A DNA stretch of 64,000 bases, taken from the NCBI GenBank assembly GCA_032716605.1, contig CM064480.1, positions 20,981,651 to 21,045,650 on the forward strand, in the 5' to 3' direction. The translations under genes and the position numbers were made by a program. This stretch comes from Paralithodes platypus (Eukaryota > Arthropoda > Malacostraca > Decapoda > Lithodidae). The notes below the pieces were generated by a model. The model searched no databases and was not told the DNA's origin. It worked only from the letters and a program-made list of their open reading frames with translations. Below, piece after piece: positions 53,831-64,000 of this stretch. The first letter of the stretch is position 1; the number at the start of each line of letters is the position of its first letter.

Positions 53831-54344
53831 TCAGGCAGTTCCTTCACTCTTGATGAGAGTCAGCAACAAGTAAAAAGACCACTAAAAACAAATGGGATCG
53901 GCCCTACAAGGGTCAGCGCCCCCCTTCCAACCAACTAGAAGGGCACAAGTAAGCCTAGGCCTAATTTTTTGCGAAAGAAAGAGGCAAAACCTAAGGGCAT
54001 TGACAAAAAACTATAATGACAAGAATCTTACTAAAGACAAAACTAAAGCCACCGCCAAGTGAAATGAATACAAAAGGCAAAACCTAAATGAACGAGTGTC
54101 GCCCAAGCGGCGACCGCATGCGCAGATGGCAAAAAATGAAGTAACCCTCCCAGTTTCGGACGCTACACTCCAAGAAAAGCACATTTGAGCCCATTTTTTA
54201 AGTGTGCCTACAGCCCGTATCATGTCTAGAATCACAGGTACCTTAACATAAGGCCCACCACTCCCCCAAAGGGGAGGAGACAGGTGTGGTAGGCACAAAA
54301 ACAGAGCACCAGAAAAACAGTGTTTCGTAATAGAGTGTAGCGCG
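53831..54344. other. No recognised feature
   Basis: Sequence between array 1 and the left ITR of DIRS family 2; no frame or repeat assigned. Confidence 0.35.
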
Positions 54345-54612
54345 AAAAGGAATGATCTAATGAACCCGGTCGGGTTGTGCTGGTGGACCCGTGACAACGG
54401 CTTAAGGAGCCAGATAGGATGGACAATGTTCTGCAATTTTCGCTTTTCTTTCTCATCAATATTTTTTCATTTCCTTTAAAATAGTAGCCTCAAAAGTGTG
54501 GTACAACGTACCTAGTAAAGAGAGTAAGGTGCTACTCTAGATGTTATCGATTTGAATCGCGCTAGTGATTACGAGGGGTTAATTGCCCGCTCCAGAGGCG
54601 GAACGGAATTAA
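54345..54612 (-). repeat. Left ITR, DIRS family 2 (inner part)
   Basis: The reverse complement of 43936-43887 joined to 43396-43180, through a single TTAA (54402-54405). It continues outward, after array 2, to CTCTACGTTGGAGACGTAGA and GGCTACTACTACA at 55349-55380. Confidence 0.65.
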
Positions 54613-55344
54613 CTCGGAAGTTAGCCTATTCGGCACTTGAGTCAGTAATATATGAAATTACAGGGAGCCACTAGGTACCGTACCCTTCATGAGGGTGAGC
54701 AAAAAAAAAAAAAAACAAACAAAAAAACAATGGATCGTAGCGACAGGAATACAGAGCACTGGGGCCGCCGATCAATACACAGGGACCTGAATGCCAGATT
54801 GATGGAGGCTACAGAGTTGTACACCAAATGCCCCCCTTCTTGGCTAGCCTACAAAAGTTAGCCTATTCGGTAACGGAGGCCAGTAATATATGAAATTACA
54901 GGGACCCTTGATGAGGGGAAGCAACACCGCGACCGAACGAGTCAGGTAGACAGAGCACTGGGGCCGTAATATCAATACAGGGGCAGATTAGCCTAAGCCA
55001 GATAGAGGAGGCCGCAGAGTCGCAGTCTAAACCAAAACGCCCCCCTTCACAGGCTAGGCTAAACAAAAGGAATTTAGAATATCCGGTATTAGAGTCCCGA
55101 TTAATAATGAAGTGGAATAGGCTAGGCGAAAAAAATGGAAGTTAGCCTATTCGGTACCAGAGCCAGTAATATATGAAATTACAGGGAGTCACCAGTTACT
55201 GTACCCTTGATGAGGGTAAGCAACAAGTGACCGAAAGCGTCAGGAAGACAGAGCACTGGGGCCGTAATATCAATACAGGGGCAGGTTATGCCAGATTGAG
55301 GAGGCCGCAGAGTCGACAGTCTAAACCAAACCGGCCCCCCATCA
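54613..55344. repeat. Satellite-like tandem array (array 2), duplicate of array 1
   Basis: Units near 54619, 54857, 55075 (short form) and 55139. The order and spacing repeat those of array 1 from 52701, including the short form, so a whole block was duplicated. It sits inside the left ITR of the family-2 element. Confidence 0.75.
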
Positions 55345-55380
55345 AGGCTCTACGTTGGAGACGTAGAGGCTACTACTACA

Positions 55381-57107
55381 TAAACAACACATGAAAGCGA
55401 AGGTCATATCTTAGCCTAAAACATATTAATAATTAAAAGCAATTAATACTAACCCCTAGCCTACTGTTACAACCCCATTACTTTATCCAGGCTTGTCATA
55501 AGGACCCGAGTATAAGGGCAGTAATTAGGACTCCTGTACGCAACGGATTAATACAGGTACAAAATCAGAACTATATGGGACTTCTTCTGGACTCCAGGGG
55601 AGATTACAAGCTCAAATTGAAACCAACCTCCACTGCCCTATAGTACTCCCATCAATGAACACTACAAGAGATAATCTAACTACTCAACAGGGATAAATAT
55701 ACATCATTAAAACTTAAAATCTTTGATCTTTGTAAGTCACCGAGGCGTTATAATTCACTGCATTACTGTACTTAAATGTGCCAATAAAATATCAAAAATC
55801 TAAAATATCAATTTGTTATACTGTAGTTGCAGTTAAGAAAGTAATTTCTAATAAACGTTATATCTTCTCATATGGGTTATAATTCATTAAACATTCAATT
55901 TGCTATCATAGCCAGTACCAACTTGGTTCAAGGATTTCTACTAATGTTGAGAATATTTCATTAAACCTCAATCATGTATCAATTTCAAAAATGTATCCTA
56001 GCTTTTAGTCACTAATATCTCTAACACAAAAACCAAAATATGTACGCATTTGGATTGCACTCACTTATAATTACACTAGGTCAATGTATTAAAATATTTA
56101 AATGTTGAAACATTCACTACAATGAATATAAAACACAATTAGGTTAGGCTAGGCTAACTCAAACCTATTGCATTAGCCAGTGTTTGAAATTCCCACAACA
56201 AAGTCATATAAACACTAATGTTATCACTCATTTATCACCGTAGCGTAATTTTTAAGTTTCACCACAACAATACACTAAATTCTCCAAATAAATAATTAGG
56301 CTAGGCTATATGGCATAGTATGAGATTCTGCTGAGTTTTACAATGTTGTACATAAGACAGACTAAATTTATCATAATTATAAATACTCACTGTCTTACTT
56401 TCTAAAAAAAAATGAATTCCTCTCCAACAATAATAAGCACTGATAAGCCAAAAATAAATATAAAAAAAAACTTGCAAATGATCCCTGCAATCTCACCAGC
56501 ACCAACACACTGACACACACACACCAGGTCCTCTCTATCCGAGCTCCGTCAACCGACTGTCCCGGGAGCTCTGCCTCACGCCCTTTTATCACCCCGAGCG
56601 GACGCAAAAGTACCATTACGCCGCTCACACACACTGAAGTGGTTAAGTTTGGGCTTATCGACCCACAGACCGTCAGACAATGGTGGCGGGTGGACGTGCG
56701 TGAGGACCCCCCCCAACTGATTCAGCCAGCGCCTGTTTGGTGGTTGGTATTTTGTAGCGGTAATATGTGTTGTCCTTTGTTTAATAATTATAATTTAAAT
56801 ACACTTAGTGAATATACTCCTTGATTAAAAAGGTGAGAGTTGTATTTTATTTAATTCGGAACAAATAGACATAAAAAGTAATGGATATTCCCGCCGAAAC
56901 TTTTGGAGCCGAACAGGTTCTGTAAACAATGACCAGCTGGAAGCATGGCCAGCGGTGGGAGGAACTGGCTTAAGCCTGCCCCCAAGCAGGGACCTAACAA
57001 AAAAGCGGACCTTATGATCGTGATCAACGTGATGTATTTGATATTTCAGGGTTCTCCGAGGAGGGAGCAGCAATATCTGAATTTGCGAGTAAGGTTGAAT
57101 ACACTAG
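55381..57107. other. No recognised gene
   Basis: AT-rich to 56400, then mixed. Short frames only. A (GATA)n microsatellite at 57108-57121 marks the start of the next LINE. Confidence 0.4.
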
Positions 57108-59348
57108 ATAGATAGATAGACAATAAAAGGACCAGGATAACAAAGCAACTGATATAGCAGTGGCTTATATACCACCACAAACCAGAGCATGGAAGCGGGA
57201 AGAATATGATAAACTAATCACAGGAATATTCTAGATGCACTAACAATACTTTTTTAATAGGAGAAATAAATTAATATTAACAGGTGATTTCAACTGTAAG
57301 GCAGTCAATTGGGAAGGGTTAGATGAGGGAAATAATAATTGGAATCTTGGAGGCAGTAATTACTGAATCTAGTAACAAAAAACATGGTAACACAACATGT
57401 TAGAGCAAACCCATGAAATCAGAGGGGATGGATGAACCATCCAGGGTAGACCTAGTCTTTCACCAGTGATAGCATGTCGTTAAAAAGATAAATTATCGTG
57501 GTCCCTTGAGGCAAAAGTGACCACAAGATTTTAGAAATGGAGATGGATTTGGGGAAAAATGAGGAGAGAAATGAAGCGACATAAAATAGATAGCTACAAC
57601 TATGCTAAAACTGATTTGAAATCATTGAACCATTATTTCCAAAAGTATAAAATTGGAAGGAAATAGAAAGCCTGGAAATGGTTCAAGACAAATATAGACT
57701 TTTATTGAAAAGTATATGAAGAAGGGCATACATAAATTATGTCCCAAGGTTCCAACCAGGGGTAAAGAAGGAAAAAAAAGAATGGTTCAATATAAGATGT
57801 AGTAAGCGCACAGGATAGAAGAAACCGAGCCTGGAATATAGCATGGAAGAGACATAGTGAAAATAACTGGAATCAGTACAAGGCGCAAAGAAATGAATAC
57901 GTAAAGATACGACGCGAGGAAACAATATACAATAGTGAAAGGAATATTGTAGAGAAGTGAATAAATGAGCCAAAACTATTTTCTATAGATTTGTAAATGG
58001 AAAAATAAAAACAAAAGAAGGTGTTGTCAGAATAAGAGTTGGAACGACCAGCTATGAGGGAAAGATAACGACTTGTGTGAAGCTTATGAATGAAAAGCTT
58101 CAGTCAGTGTTTGTAAAAGCGGAGGAGTTTTATAGAACCTGATAGAGACAAATGAGAACACCACAGCTGCCTGAAATGAAAGTGTCAAAAAGTGAAGTGC
58201 TGAAATGGATGCAGGATTTGGACGTGAAGGAAATCAAATGGGACCGGATGGAGTGGCTGGATGGATCCTCAAAGAATGTGCGGAGGAGCTAGTGGGACCA
58301 ACCTATGCCAACATCAAATCTTCACAGAGAGAAGGAGACCCGCCAGTGGAATGGAAGAGAGCTCACATAGTACCTATTTACAAACGGAGGAGACAGAGAA
58401 AATACGCTTAACTCCAGAACGGTGTCCCTCACCAGCATTGTTTGCAAAATTTGTGAGAAAAATATAAGAAAAAAGTGGATACACCCCATAGAGGGACAGG
58501 GGGTGCTTAGTGAGAAACAGTTTGGATTCAGGGAAGGGAGACCATGTGTATCTTTATTTATTAAGTTTTTATAGCAGAGTGGTAGATGGTACACAGGAGA
58601 GAGAGGGATGAGTTGACTGTGTTTACCTGGACCTGAAAAAGTCCTTTGGACAGGGTGCCTCACAAAAGGTTTATGTGGAAATGGCAGGTTGTTGGAGGTG
58701 TACCTGGTAGGATGTTAAAATGGATGGAAAAATTTTTAATAGGAAGCGAAATGAGGGACCACAATACGAGAAGAATACTCACAGTGGAGGAGTGTGACGA
58801 GCGGAGTACCACAGGGATCAGTGTGGGGTCCGATAATGTTCCTACTTTATGTAAACGACATGCCAGAAGGAAACTTGAAATGTCATATGAATATTTTCGC
58901 GGATGACGCTTAAAATCATGAAGAATGTCACCTGTATAGAAAGTTGTCAGGATCTTCAAAAGGACCTAGATAAAGTTGCACCAGATGGAGCCAAACCTGG
59001 AAAAAAAAAAATTGGGGGAGGTTTTCAATGCAGAAACGTGTCATGTTTTGGAAGTGGGAACAAGTGAGGATAAGTCCAAGTGGGGAGTACAAAATTCGGA
59101 ATTGTAAAAAATCGGCCAAAAACAAGGCATGAGACGGACCTTGGAGTGATAATACAAGATGAATCTATCGCCGGAGAAGCAATATTTAAACATGATTAAT
59201 TGAGGAGCATATGGAATAATAAACCAATATGAGAGTGGAATTGAAATATTTGGACAAAGAAATGTTAAGAAAACTGATAATGACTATGATAAGACCAAGA
59301 TTAGAATATGCCGGCCAGTGATATGGTCACCACATTTGAAAAAACACA
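57108..59348 (+). mobile_element. CR1/jockey-type LINE with endonuclease and RT remnants
   Basis: A decayed element truncated at its 3' end by DIRS copy 4. Parts of the APE-type endonuclease (57140-57560) are followed by a linker and RT (58180-59330). It has many frameshifts and stops. It differs in sequence from the LINEs at 1-446, 1.96 kb and 5.87 kb. Confidence 0.8.
57140..59330 (+). pseudogene. LINE ORF2 (endonuclease plus RT), heavily frameshifted
   Basis: Endonuclease: AVAYIPPQTRAWKREEYDKL, LILTGDFNCKAVNWEG (GDFN) and SDHKILEMEMD (the SDH motif). RT: NQMGPDGVAGWILKECAEEL, VPIYK, EKQFGFREGRPCVS, then CVTSGVPQGSVWGPIMFLLYVNDMPEG, MNIFADDA (catalytic FADD) and IMTMIRPRLEYA. These are spread over all three frames. 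The 5' part of the endonuclease and the C-terminus after the RPRLEYA box are missing. The protein would nick target DNA and prime reverse transcription. It is dead here. Confidence 0.82.
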
Positions 59349-59396
59349 TTGGGAGGTTTGACGTACCTCCCAACCTACCAAATAGGAAAACCTACT

Positions 59397-59700
59397 ATTT
59401 ATTAGTGGCCCCTCCATCATTGACGAACATGCCTATTACATAATGCATCCTCTTCAAACACTAACCCGCCATAGTTTGAATCTACCGCGCAGAGCATTTA
59501 AAATAGAGGAGCCTTCATAATGAGCGCACGCGACCTCAACTCATGGCTTCCAGTCATTATGAATTGGGTTCTCACTACGAAAAAACTTCGTAAAAAATAA
59601 ACCCAAAAAGACAAATAAGAATAACTATCCAATTAGCTTTCAATAATATCGTGGATGTACTTGTGTGGATCTTTGACCAGACGCTGATTCAGGCGTCATT
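59397..59700 (+). repeat. Left ITR, DIRS copy 4
   Basis: ATTTATTAGTGGCCCCTCC onward matches 8511-8821. It ends TTCAGGCGTCATT. Confidence 0.9.
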
Positions 59701-61523
59701 TCTGCTTCTCTGCTCTGCGATCAGCCGGAACGGACGTGGCTCTCCCACGCTCCGCTGGTTCCGCATTTGCTGCGTCCCTAGTGAGTTTTTTCTCATTTGT
59801 TTACTCCGGGATGTATCGAGTAAGGTTAGGATATGCGTAGCAGGAGTGTCCTGGGCTGGTTGACAGCAGTGCAGTGTATTTTGGGTCGTGTGTTTGAGGC
59901 ATATTATTTCGGATGTACCATCGTGGTACTGTTGTGGATTCTATGTGGTGAATTTTTTCATAGTTGAAGTTAGCTTGTGATGCAGGCGGCTTTCATTACG
60001 CGATTATTTCTGCTGCCTTTTATCTTTCTGATGAGGTAGCGTTGCTTTGCTGACGTTCCCAGCGTATTTTTCTTCACTTACGTGAAGTTTTTTCGGGGTA
60101 CCGAGTCGGTCTGCCCTTGGTCGGAAGTATTTGCTACAGTGGTGTGTTGTCGGTGGTTCCTGTTGTTATATTTCCAGTGTTTTTGGGTTTATATTTCAAC
60201 ATTTCTTGTGCCGTCTGCATTAGGCCTAGCCAGCCGATTCCTAGCTTTGCCACATGTACAAGTGTTACTGATGATTTTATAACATGTCCTACTGTGTTCG
60301 GGTGTATCCGGGTTTAGGGTGTATTGGCTTAATCCACGGACTATGTTTGTTTCCTGGATTAGTTGTGTATTGGCTACTAACGGATTATATTTGTGGTCCA
60401 TAGGTTAGTCGTGCCTTGGCTATCTCTCGGGTCCTATGTGCGTTCAGATGGTGTCTGAACGGGGTGGGTTACTTTCCGGCGGGGTGTTCTCGGTTTCACC
60501 CATGAAAACTCCGGCCTTGAGCCGTGTTTGGCTTGAGTGGTTTCAAAACAGATGGTGTCCCCGGCGAGTTGGTGTCTGTGGCTCTCACAGGACTGCGTCT
60601 CTGTGTGGCTGCCTGTTTCAGGGCTCCCTATGATTCCCGGGGGATTGGTGCGTACAATCTAACATTGTTCATGGCGGACAGATGTTATGTAGTTTTTCTA
60701 CCCGGTTTTACAAATTACAAAGGAAAAACGCTAGCTGTTGTGGGCTTTCCTCCCCGGCGATCTTTTACAAAGAAGTGGGGATAGGAACTTATGGGGTTAA
60801 CGTTTAAGACATCAGATCTCACCAGGCGGGTGTACCTTGGTAAGGTGGGATGAACGAATTGGTAATTCAGTTTAGTTAACCGGTCGATTTTAGTGATACT
60901 ATATGTATCGCCGCCCTCACTCATACGGCGATCGAAGGCCTCAATTAGGGTTAACGTATTTTTTCAATAGTGGGCACACACCCCGGCGGGTGCTCCTGGG
61001 AGGGGGAAATATGGAATTTACAATTCACAGCTAGTTACCCAATTAATTGAGAGCTCCGGCTATGTATCGCCGCCTTCACCATTACCGGCGATCTATGTGA
61101 CAATTCATTAGAAGTCAGGTCTTGATTCAGCCTGCACTGTGTTAATCTGCTAGATAATTCAGGGGCCGGCATCTTTGTGGGGGGTTGTTTTCCAAATGGA
61201 ATCTTGTAAACAGTCACCGCCAGAAAGACTTTATAAACGAACATACTGGTCTTTTATATTATGTCAGAGGGTATTCTTAAACTTTCTTAAGACATGTCTA
61301 GATATTCGGATATCTTTATAGAACCCCGCAGCGTAACGAGCTGTAATTCATTGTGAGATTTGTCTAGTTATCCGGCGGGTTATGAACACATTGTGTGCGA
61401 TCATTTTGGGTTTAAAAACCCCCCTTCTGAGCATGAATTCCTGGAAATTTTCCTTTTTTCCAGGGCGGGGCAACGGCGGACCAATACAGAACACCTGCAG
61501 TAAGTTCCCACCAGTCTTCTGTC
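59701..61523 (+). promoter_or_regulatory. DIRS copy 4 5' leader
   Basis: Collinear with 8822-11115 except for the SINE. ATCGCCG/CGGCGAT hairpins at about 60906-60934 and 61061-61091, and CCCCGGCGGGTG near 60982, are kept. It contains tandem GTTTAG/ATTAGTTGTGTATTGGCT units near 60313 and 60358. Confidence 0.6.
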
Positions 61524-62695
61524 ATGGCTACCTTTGCAACAGTTTTTGCTTTATGCATAAATCCAACCTGTGCCGGTGTCCATATTTTTGCGCACAACCT
61601 CTTTGTGTCAGGTGTGTTAAATGTCTAGACCGTTCCAAGAGGTCTGTGGGTGATGCGCAACTGTTCCTTTTGCTACCAAATAAGTGTCAAAGTCCTCCAA
61701 GATAATGATAAGACCGCAGCGGTCGCCTTACGAGAAGTTCGGCAACAAATGTCAGCGTATACTACCGATTGTGGCTCCTAAGTCACTTCAATGTGACAAC
61801 GTCCCTCTTTGGGAATAGGCTTCTTCTTGAGCACAATCCCCCTAATAAAAGTTCCTCTCGAGTAAATAGTCATAAGCCGGCGGAGACTGGACAGGGTTCT
61901 GTGTCATCTCCTGCCCCTGCGACTACGAAACGTCACCGTGAGCCTACACCCCCGGCGGCAGTCTCCTCGTCTCGGGCGAGTACTAGGTCTAGGTCACCCC
62001 TTAGACAAAGCCACCCAGTCTTGCCTCTTCACCATCGAGTAAGAGGAGTAAAGACAGCCAGTTCCACCAGTGGTCACGGCGATAAATCCTCCATATCAAA
62101 GAGTAGTTCACGGTCACACCGCAGCCATAAATCTTCTAAAAAAGGATTACCCATGATAGAAAGGCCTACCGGACACTCACCAGTTTCTAAGTGCTTCTCG
62201 TCATACCTCTAACCCAGACAGAGTTTGTGTTCGGTATCAAGGGTCCAGTGTAGTACCATGTTACCTAAAGATGATTTACCCATTAACATTGTAACCCTGG
62301 AGTTGGAGAGTTCAGAGAGCTCAGTGGTTGAGAGTGTTTCAGGACTCCCACGGGAGAATAGGACAAGGCCTAGGTGTAGGTCGATATTCTCGTACGGGGC
62401 CTGACCAACCACTTCCGGCTCAAAACATTAACACAGTGGCTGACGTCCACCGGGGACGCAGCGAATCCTTCCTATATTCCTAACTTATATTGGCAACAAG
62501 ATGGTACCCCAGCTTCGGCAGGATCTTCTCAGGAGGAACAGGATGGACAAAGACGAGGTTTCGATTATATAGGATATGGAAGGGCAAGAGTCAGGTTCAG
62601 GCTCCGATGCAGAACAAGATCTTAATGATTCACCAGTGAGTACATCATCACCCCCCCCCCCCCCCCCCCCCCCCCCCCTTACCCCCACCCCCCCC

Positions 62696-62768
<73 letters not shown>

Positions 62769-63521
62769 CAATTTGTCACTGCAAAGGAAATTGATGGGCT
62801 ACTTGTTAATGCTTTATCTAAATTTTTTGCCCAACAGCAGGAAACTCCCACAGTGGCACTTGGGAGCTCCCAAGACAAGCTCTACGGTACGGACTCTGGG
62901 ACTTCTATTGCTTTGACTCAGATCCCTCACCCCCCCTCTATGTCACCATCGGTGGTTACTAGACCTGCTACGGCGGCATTTGACCACTTCAAATGTAAGG
63001 GTTATAATGGATGTCAATCCACCCCCTCTAGACAGAGCGCCTCTCAAAAAAGGTAGCTAGGCCCTTGCTTTACGGACCAGACGAGTCATGGGTCCTTTTG
63101 ACCAGCACTAAACCAGAGCTCGCCCCCCCCCCCAAACCTACCTTGTCAGGGGAGCTCCCAGTGCAGCGGGAGTGGGTCATCCAGGGCACTAAATCTAAGA
63201 AATTAAGGGCCTTGGATACTTTGGGGAATGTGCTAGATGTCAACATCAAGGCTATACCTAGTTATTATCACCAGGACTATTTTGTTTCTAAATGCTAAGC
63301 CTGCTTTACCCCCTGCCTCGACTTCAAGATTGTTTTCTGACTGGTCTAAGCATGATGGGTTTAATGACATTAAGACACTGTCAGCTCTCAATCAGGAACT
63401 CGATTTGCAAAACCGTCACAGACGCGGCAGCTAATCCAGTCTTGAAGGTGGGGCAGTTGGGTCCAGGACCTTGGTTGGAATGGGAGACAGAGGCTCAAAA
63501 CTTTGCGACACACATTTACTT
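61524..63521 (+). pseudogene. DIRS gag remnant, copy 4
   Basis: Starts at ATG 61524 (MATFATVFALCINPTCAG). It has the Cys box (CVRCVKCLDRSKR), the Ser/Arg-rich segment (STRSRSPLRQ), the acidic segment (MEGQESGSGSDAEQDLNDSP) and the later LDTLGNVLDVNIKAIPSYYH. Numerous one-base indels shift the frame. A C-rich tract of about 115 bases (62651-62765) interrupts the codons after STSS. It is truncated before the conserved HSWFSMP box by the foldback. Confidence 0.85.
62651..62765. repeat. C-rich homopolymer tract inside gag
   Basis: 28 C, then TTACCCCCACCC-type interruptions, then a long C-run to 62765. It lies between CATCATCA and ATCAATTTGTCACTGC, which are adjacent (with AG) in copy 1 at 12208-12222. 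Confidence 0.95.
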
Positions 63522-64000
63522 GAGAGAACAGGCGAAAAGCTTTCCCCCGTAGCCTAAATTCACGGTCTAGGTGAGTTGGGGTAGGGGTAGTGAAAGGGTC
63601 TTTTAGCTCACAAAGATTAATTTTAGGGGCAGCTAAGAAAGCAAACAAAGCTGAAGGGACTCCGCCGGCAGAACACACTGGCATGGAGAACCAAGAATGA
63701 GTATCTTGAGGGATCTGGTGGGAAGTTTTGGAAGTAAATGTGGTCGCAAAGTTTTGAGCCTCTGTCTCCCATTCCAACCAAGGTCCTGGACCCAACTGCC
63801 CCACCTTCAAGACTGGATTAGCTGCCGCGTCTGTGACGGTTTGCAAATCGAGTTCTGAAGTGAGAGCTGACAGTGTCTTAATGTCATTAAACCCATCATG
63901 CTTAGACCAGTCAGAAAACAATCTTGAAGCTGAGGCAGGGGGTAAAGCAGGCTTAGCAGTATAAACAAAATAGTCCTGGTGATAATAACTAGGTATAGCC
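63522..64000 (-). pseudogene. Inverted gag copy (foldback arm)
   Basis: Minus strand: SDWSKHDGFNDIKTL, VLKVGQLGPGPWLEWETE, then TFTSKTSHQIPQDTHSWFSMP, then PTHLDREFRLRGKAFRLFSQ, corresponding to copy 1 from about 13165 (at 63522) back to 12690 (at 64000). This arm is in frame. It shares with the left arm variants not in copy 1 (KHDGF, WLEWET), so the two arms are close sisters. Confidence 0.88.

Larger units (their letters stand above)
43092..55380 (-). mobile_element. DIRS family 2 element, decayed, 12.3 kb with insertions
   Basis: Reconstructed from order and orientation. Right ITR: 43092-43396 plus 43887-43936. ICR: about 44030-44150. Then come recombinase remnants (45.3-46.1 kb), RT/gag-like GC-rich remnants (to 48.8 kb), a repetitive leader (48.9-54.3 kb) and the left ITR (54345-54612 plus 55345-55380). 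The ITR halves are reverse complements of each other once MITE B (43397-43886) and a tandem block (54613-55344) are removed. The ends resemble family 1 (GGTTTGAC, TTTAGTAGTAGCC). This reading is partly inference. Confidence 0.55.
59349..63521 (+). mobile_element. DIRS family 1, copy 4 (5' half)
   Basis: Left ITR (59397-59700), leader (to 61523) and gag (from 61524), in the same order as copy 1. It begins with an unusual 48-base right-type tip (59349-59396). The leader has the unoccupied SINE site (near 60337-60350). The element is cut at 63521 by a foldback junction, before RT. Confidence 0.85.

Overview
This 64 kb window looks like a transposon-packed stretch of a eukaryotic, probably arthropod and most likely decapod crustacean, genome. 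I find no host gene. Almost everything recognisable is mobile DNA: tyrosine-recombinase retrotransposons of the DIRS order in at least two families, non-LTR retrotransposons (LINEs) of several kinds, short TTAA-flanked inverted-repeat elements (MITEs), one SINE-like insertion, and satellite-like arrays. The organism call is an inference from the mixture of DIRS elements, CR1/jockey/RTE-like LINEs and microsatellites; the sequence does not name a species.

Layout. 1-446: 3' end of a CR1-like LINE. 447-1830: GC-rich degenerate block, perhaps DIRS gag. 1.96-3.16 kb: second CR1-like LINE fragment. 4.5-4.8 kb: SINE-like copy, minus strand. 5.3-5.8 kb: MITE family B. 5.87-17.83 kb: one jockey/CR1-superfamily LINE split by two insertions, a TTAA MITE (6386-7017) and a nearly complete 9.2 kb DIRS element (8511-17686). 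The LINE reads on in frame across both. The DIRS element has inverted terminal repeats (ITRs), a long 5' leader holding the SINE, gag, a reverse transcriptase/RNase H/methylase-like frame, a tyrosine recombinase frame, and an internal complementary region (ICR) next to the right ITR. 18.1-19.7 kb: RTE-like LINE, minus strand. 19.9-20.2 kb: MITE family C.

20.3-36.5 kb: a second DIRS copy in minus orientation, itself split by a third DIRS copy (23370-31914, also minus). Both are decayed, and their 5' leaders have expanded by tandem duplication. A 100-base assembly gap follows at 36526-36625. 36.6-39.7 kb holds nothing I recognise. 39.7-43.1 kb has two isolated ITR fragments of a second DIRS family, one carrying MITE C, and a gag N-terminal remnant.

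43.09-55.38 kb is best read as one very decayed, GC-rich member of the second DIRS family in minus orientation: right ITR split by MITE B, ICR, recombinase, RT and gag remnants, a long repetitive leader, and a left ITR split by a 0.7 kb tandem array. 55.4-57.1 kb has nothing recognised. 57.1-59.35 kb is a LINE with endonuclease and RT remnants. 59.4-63.5 kb is a fourth family-1 DIRS copy (leader plus broken gag), which at 63521/63522 folds back into an inverted copy of its own gag to the window end.

The genes form no host pathway. Within the best DIRS copy, gag, RT/RNase H and recombinase would together copy RNA into circular DNA and integrate it by strand exchange, without target-site duplication. 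That copy is probably dead because one extra base shifts the catalytic tyrosine out of frame.
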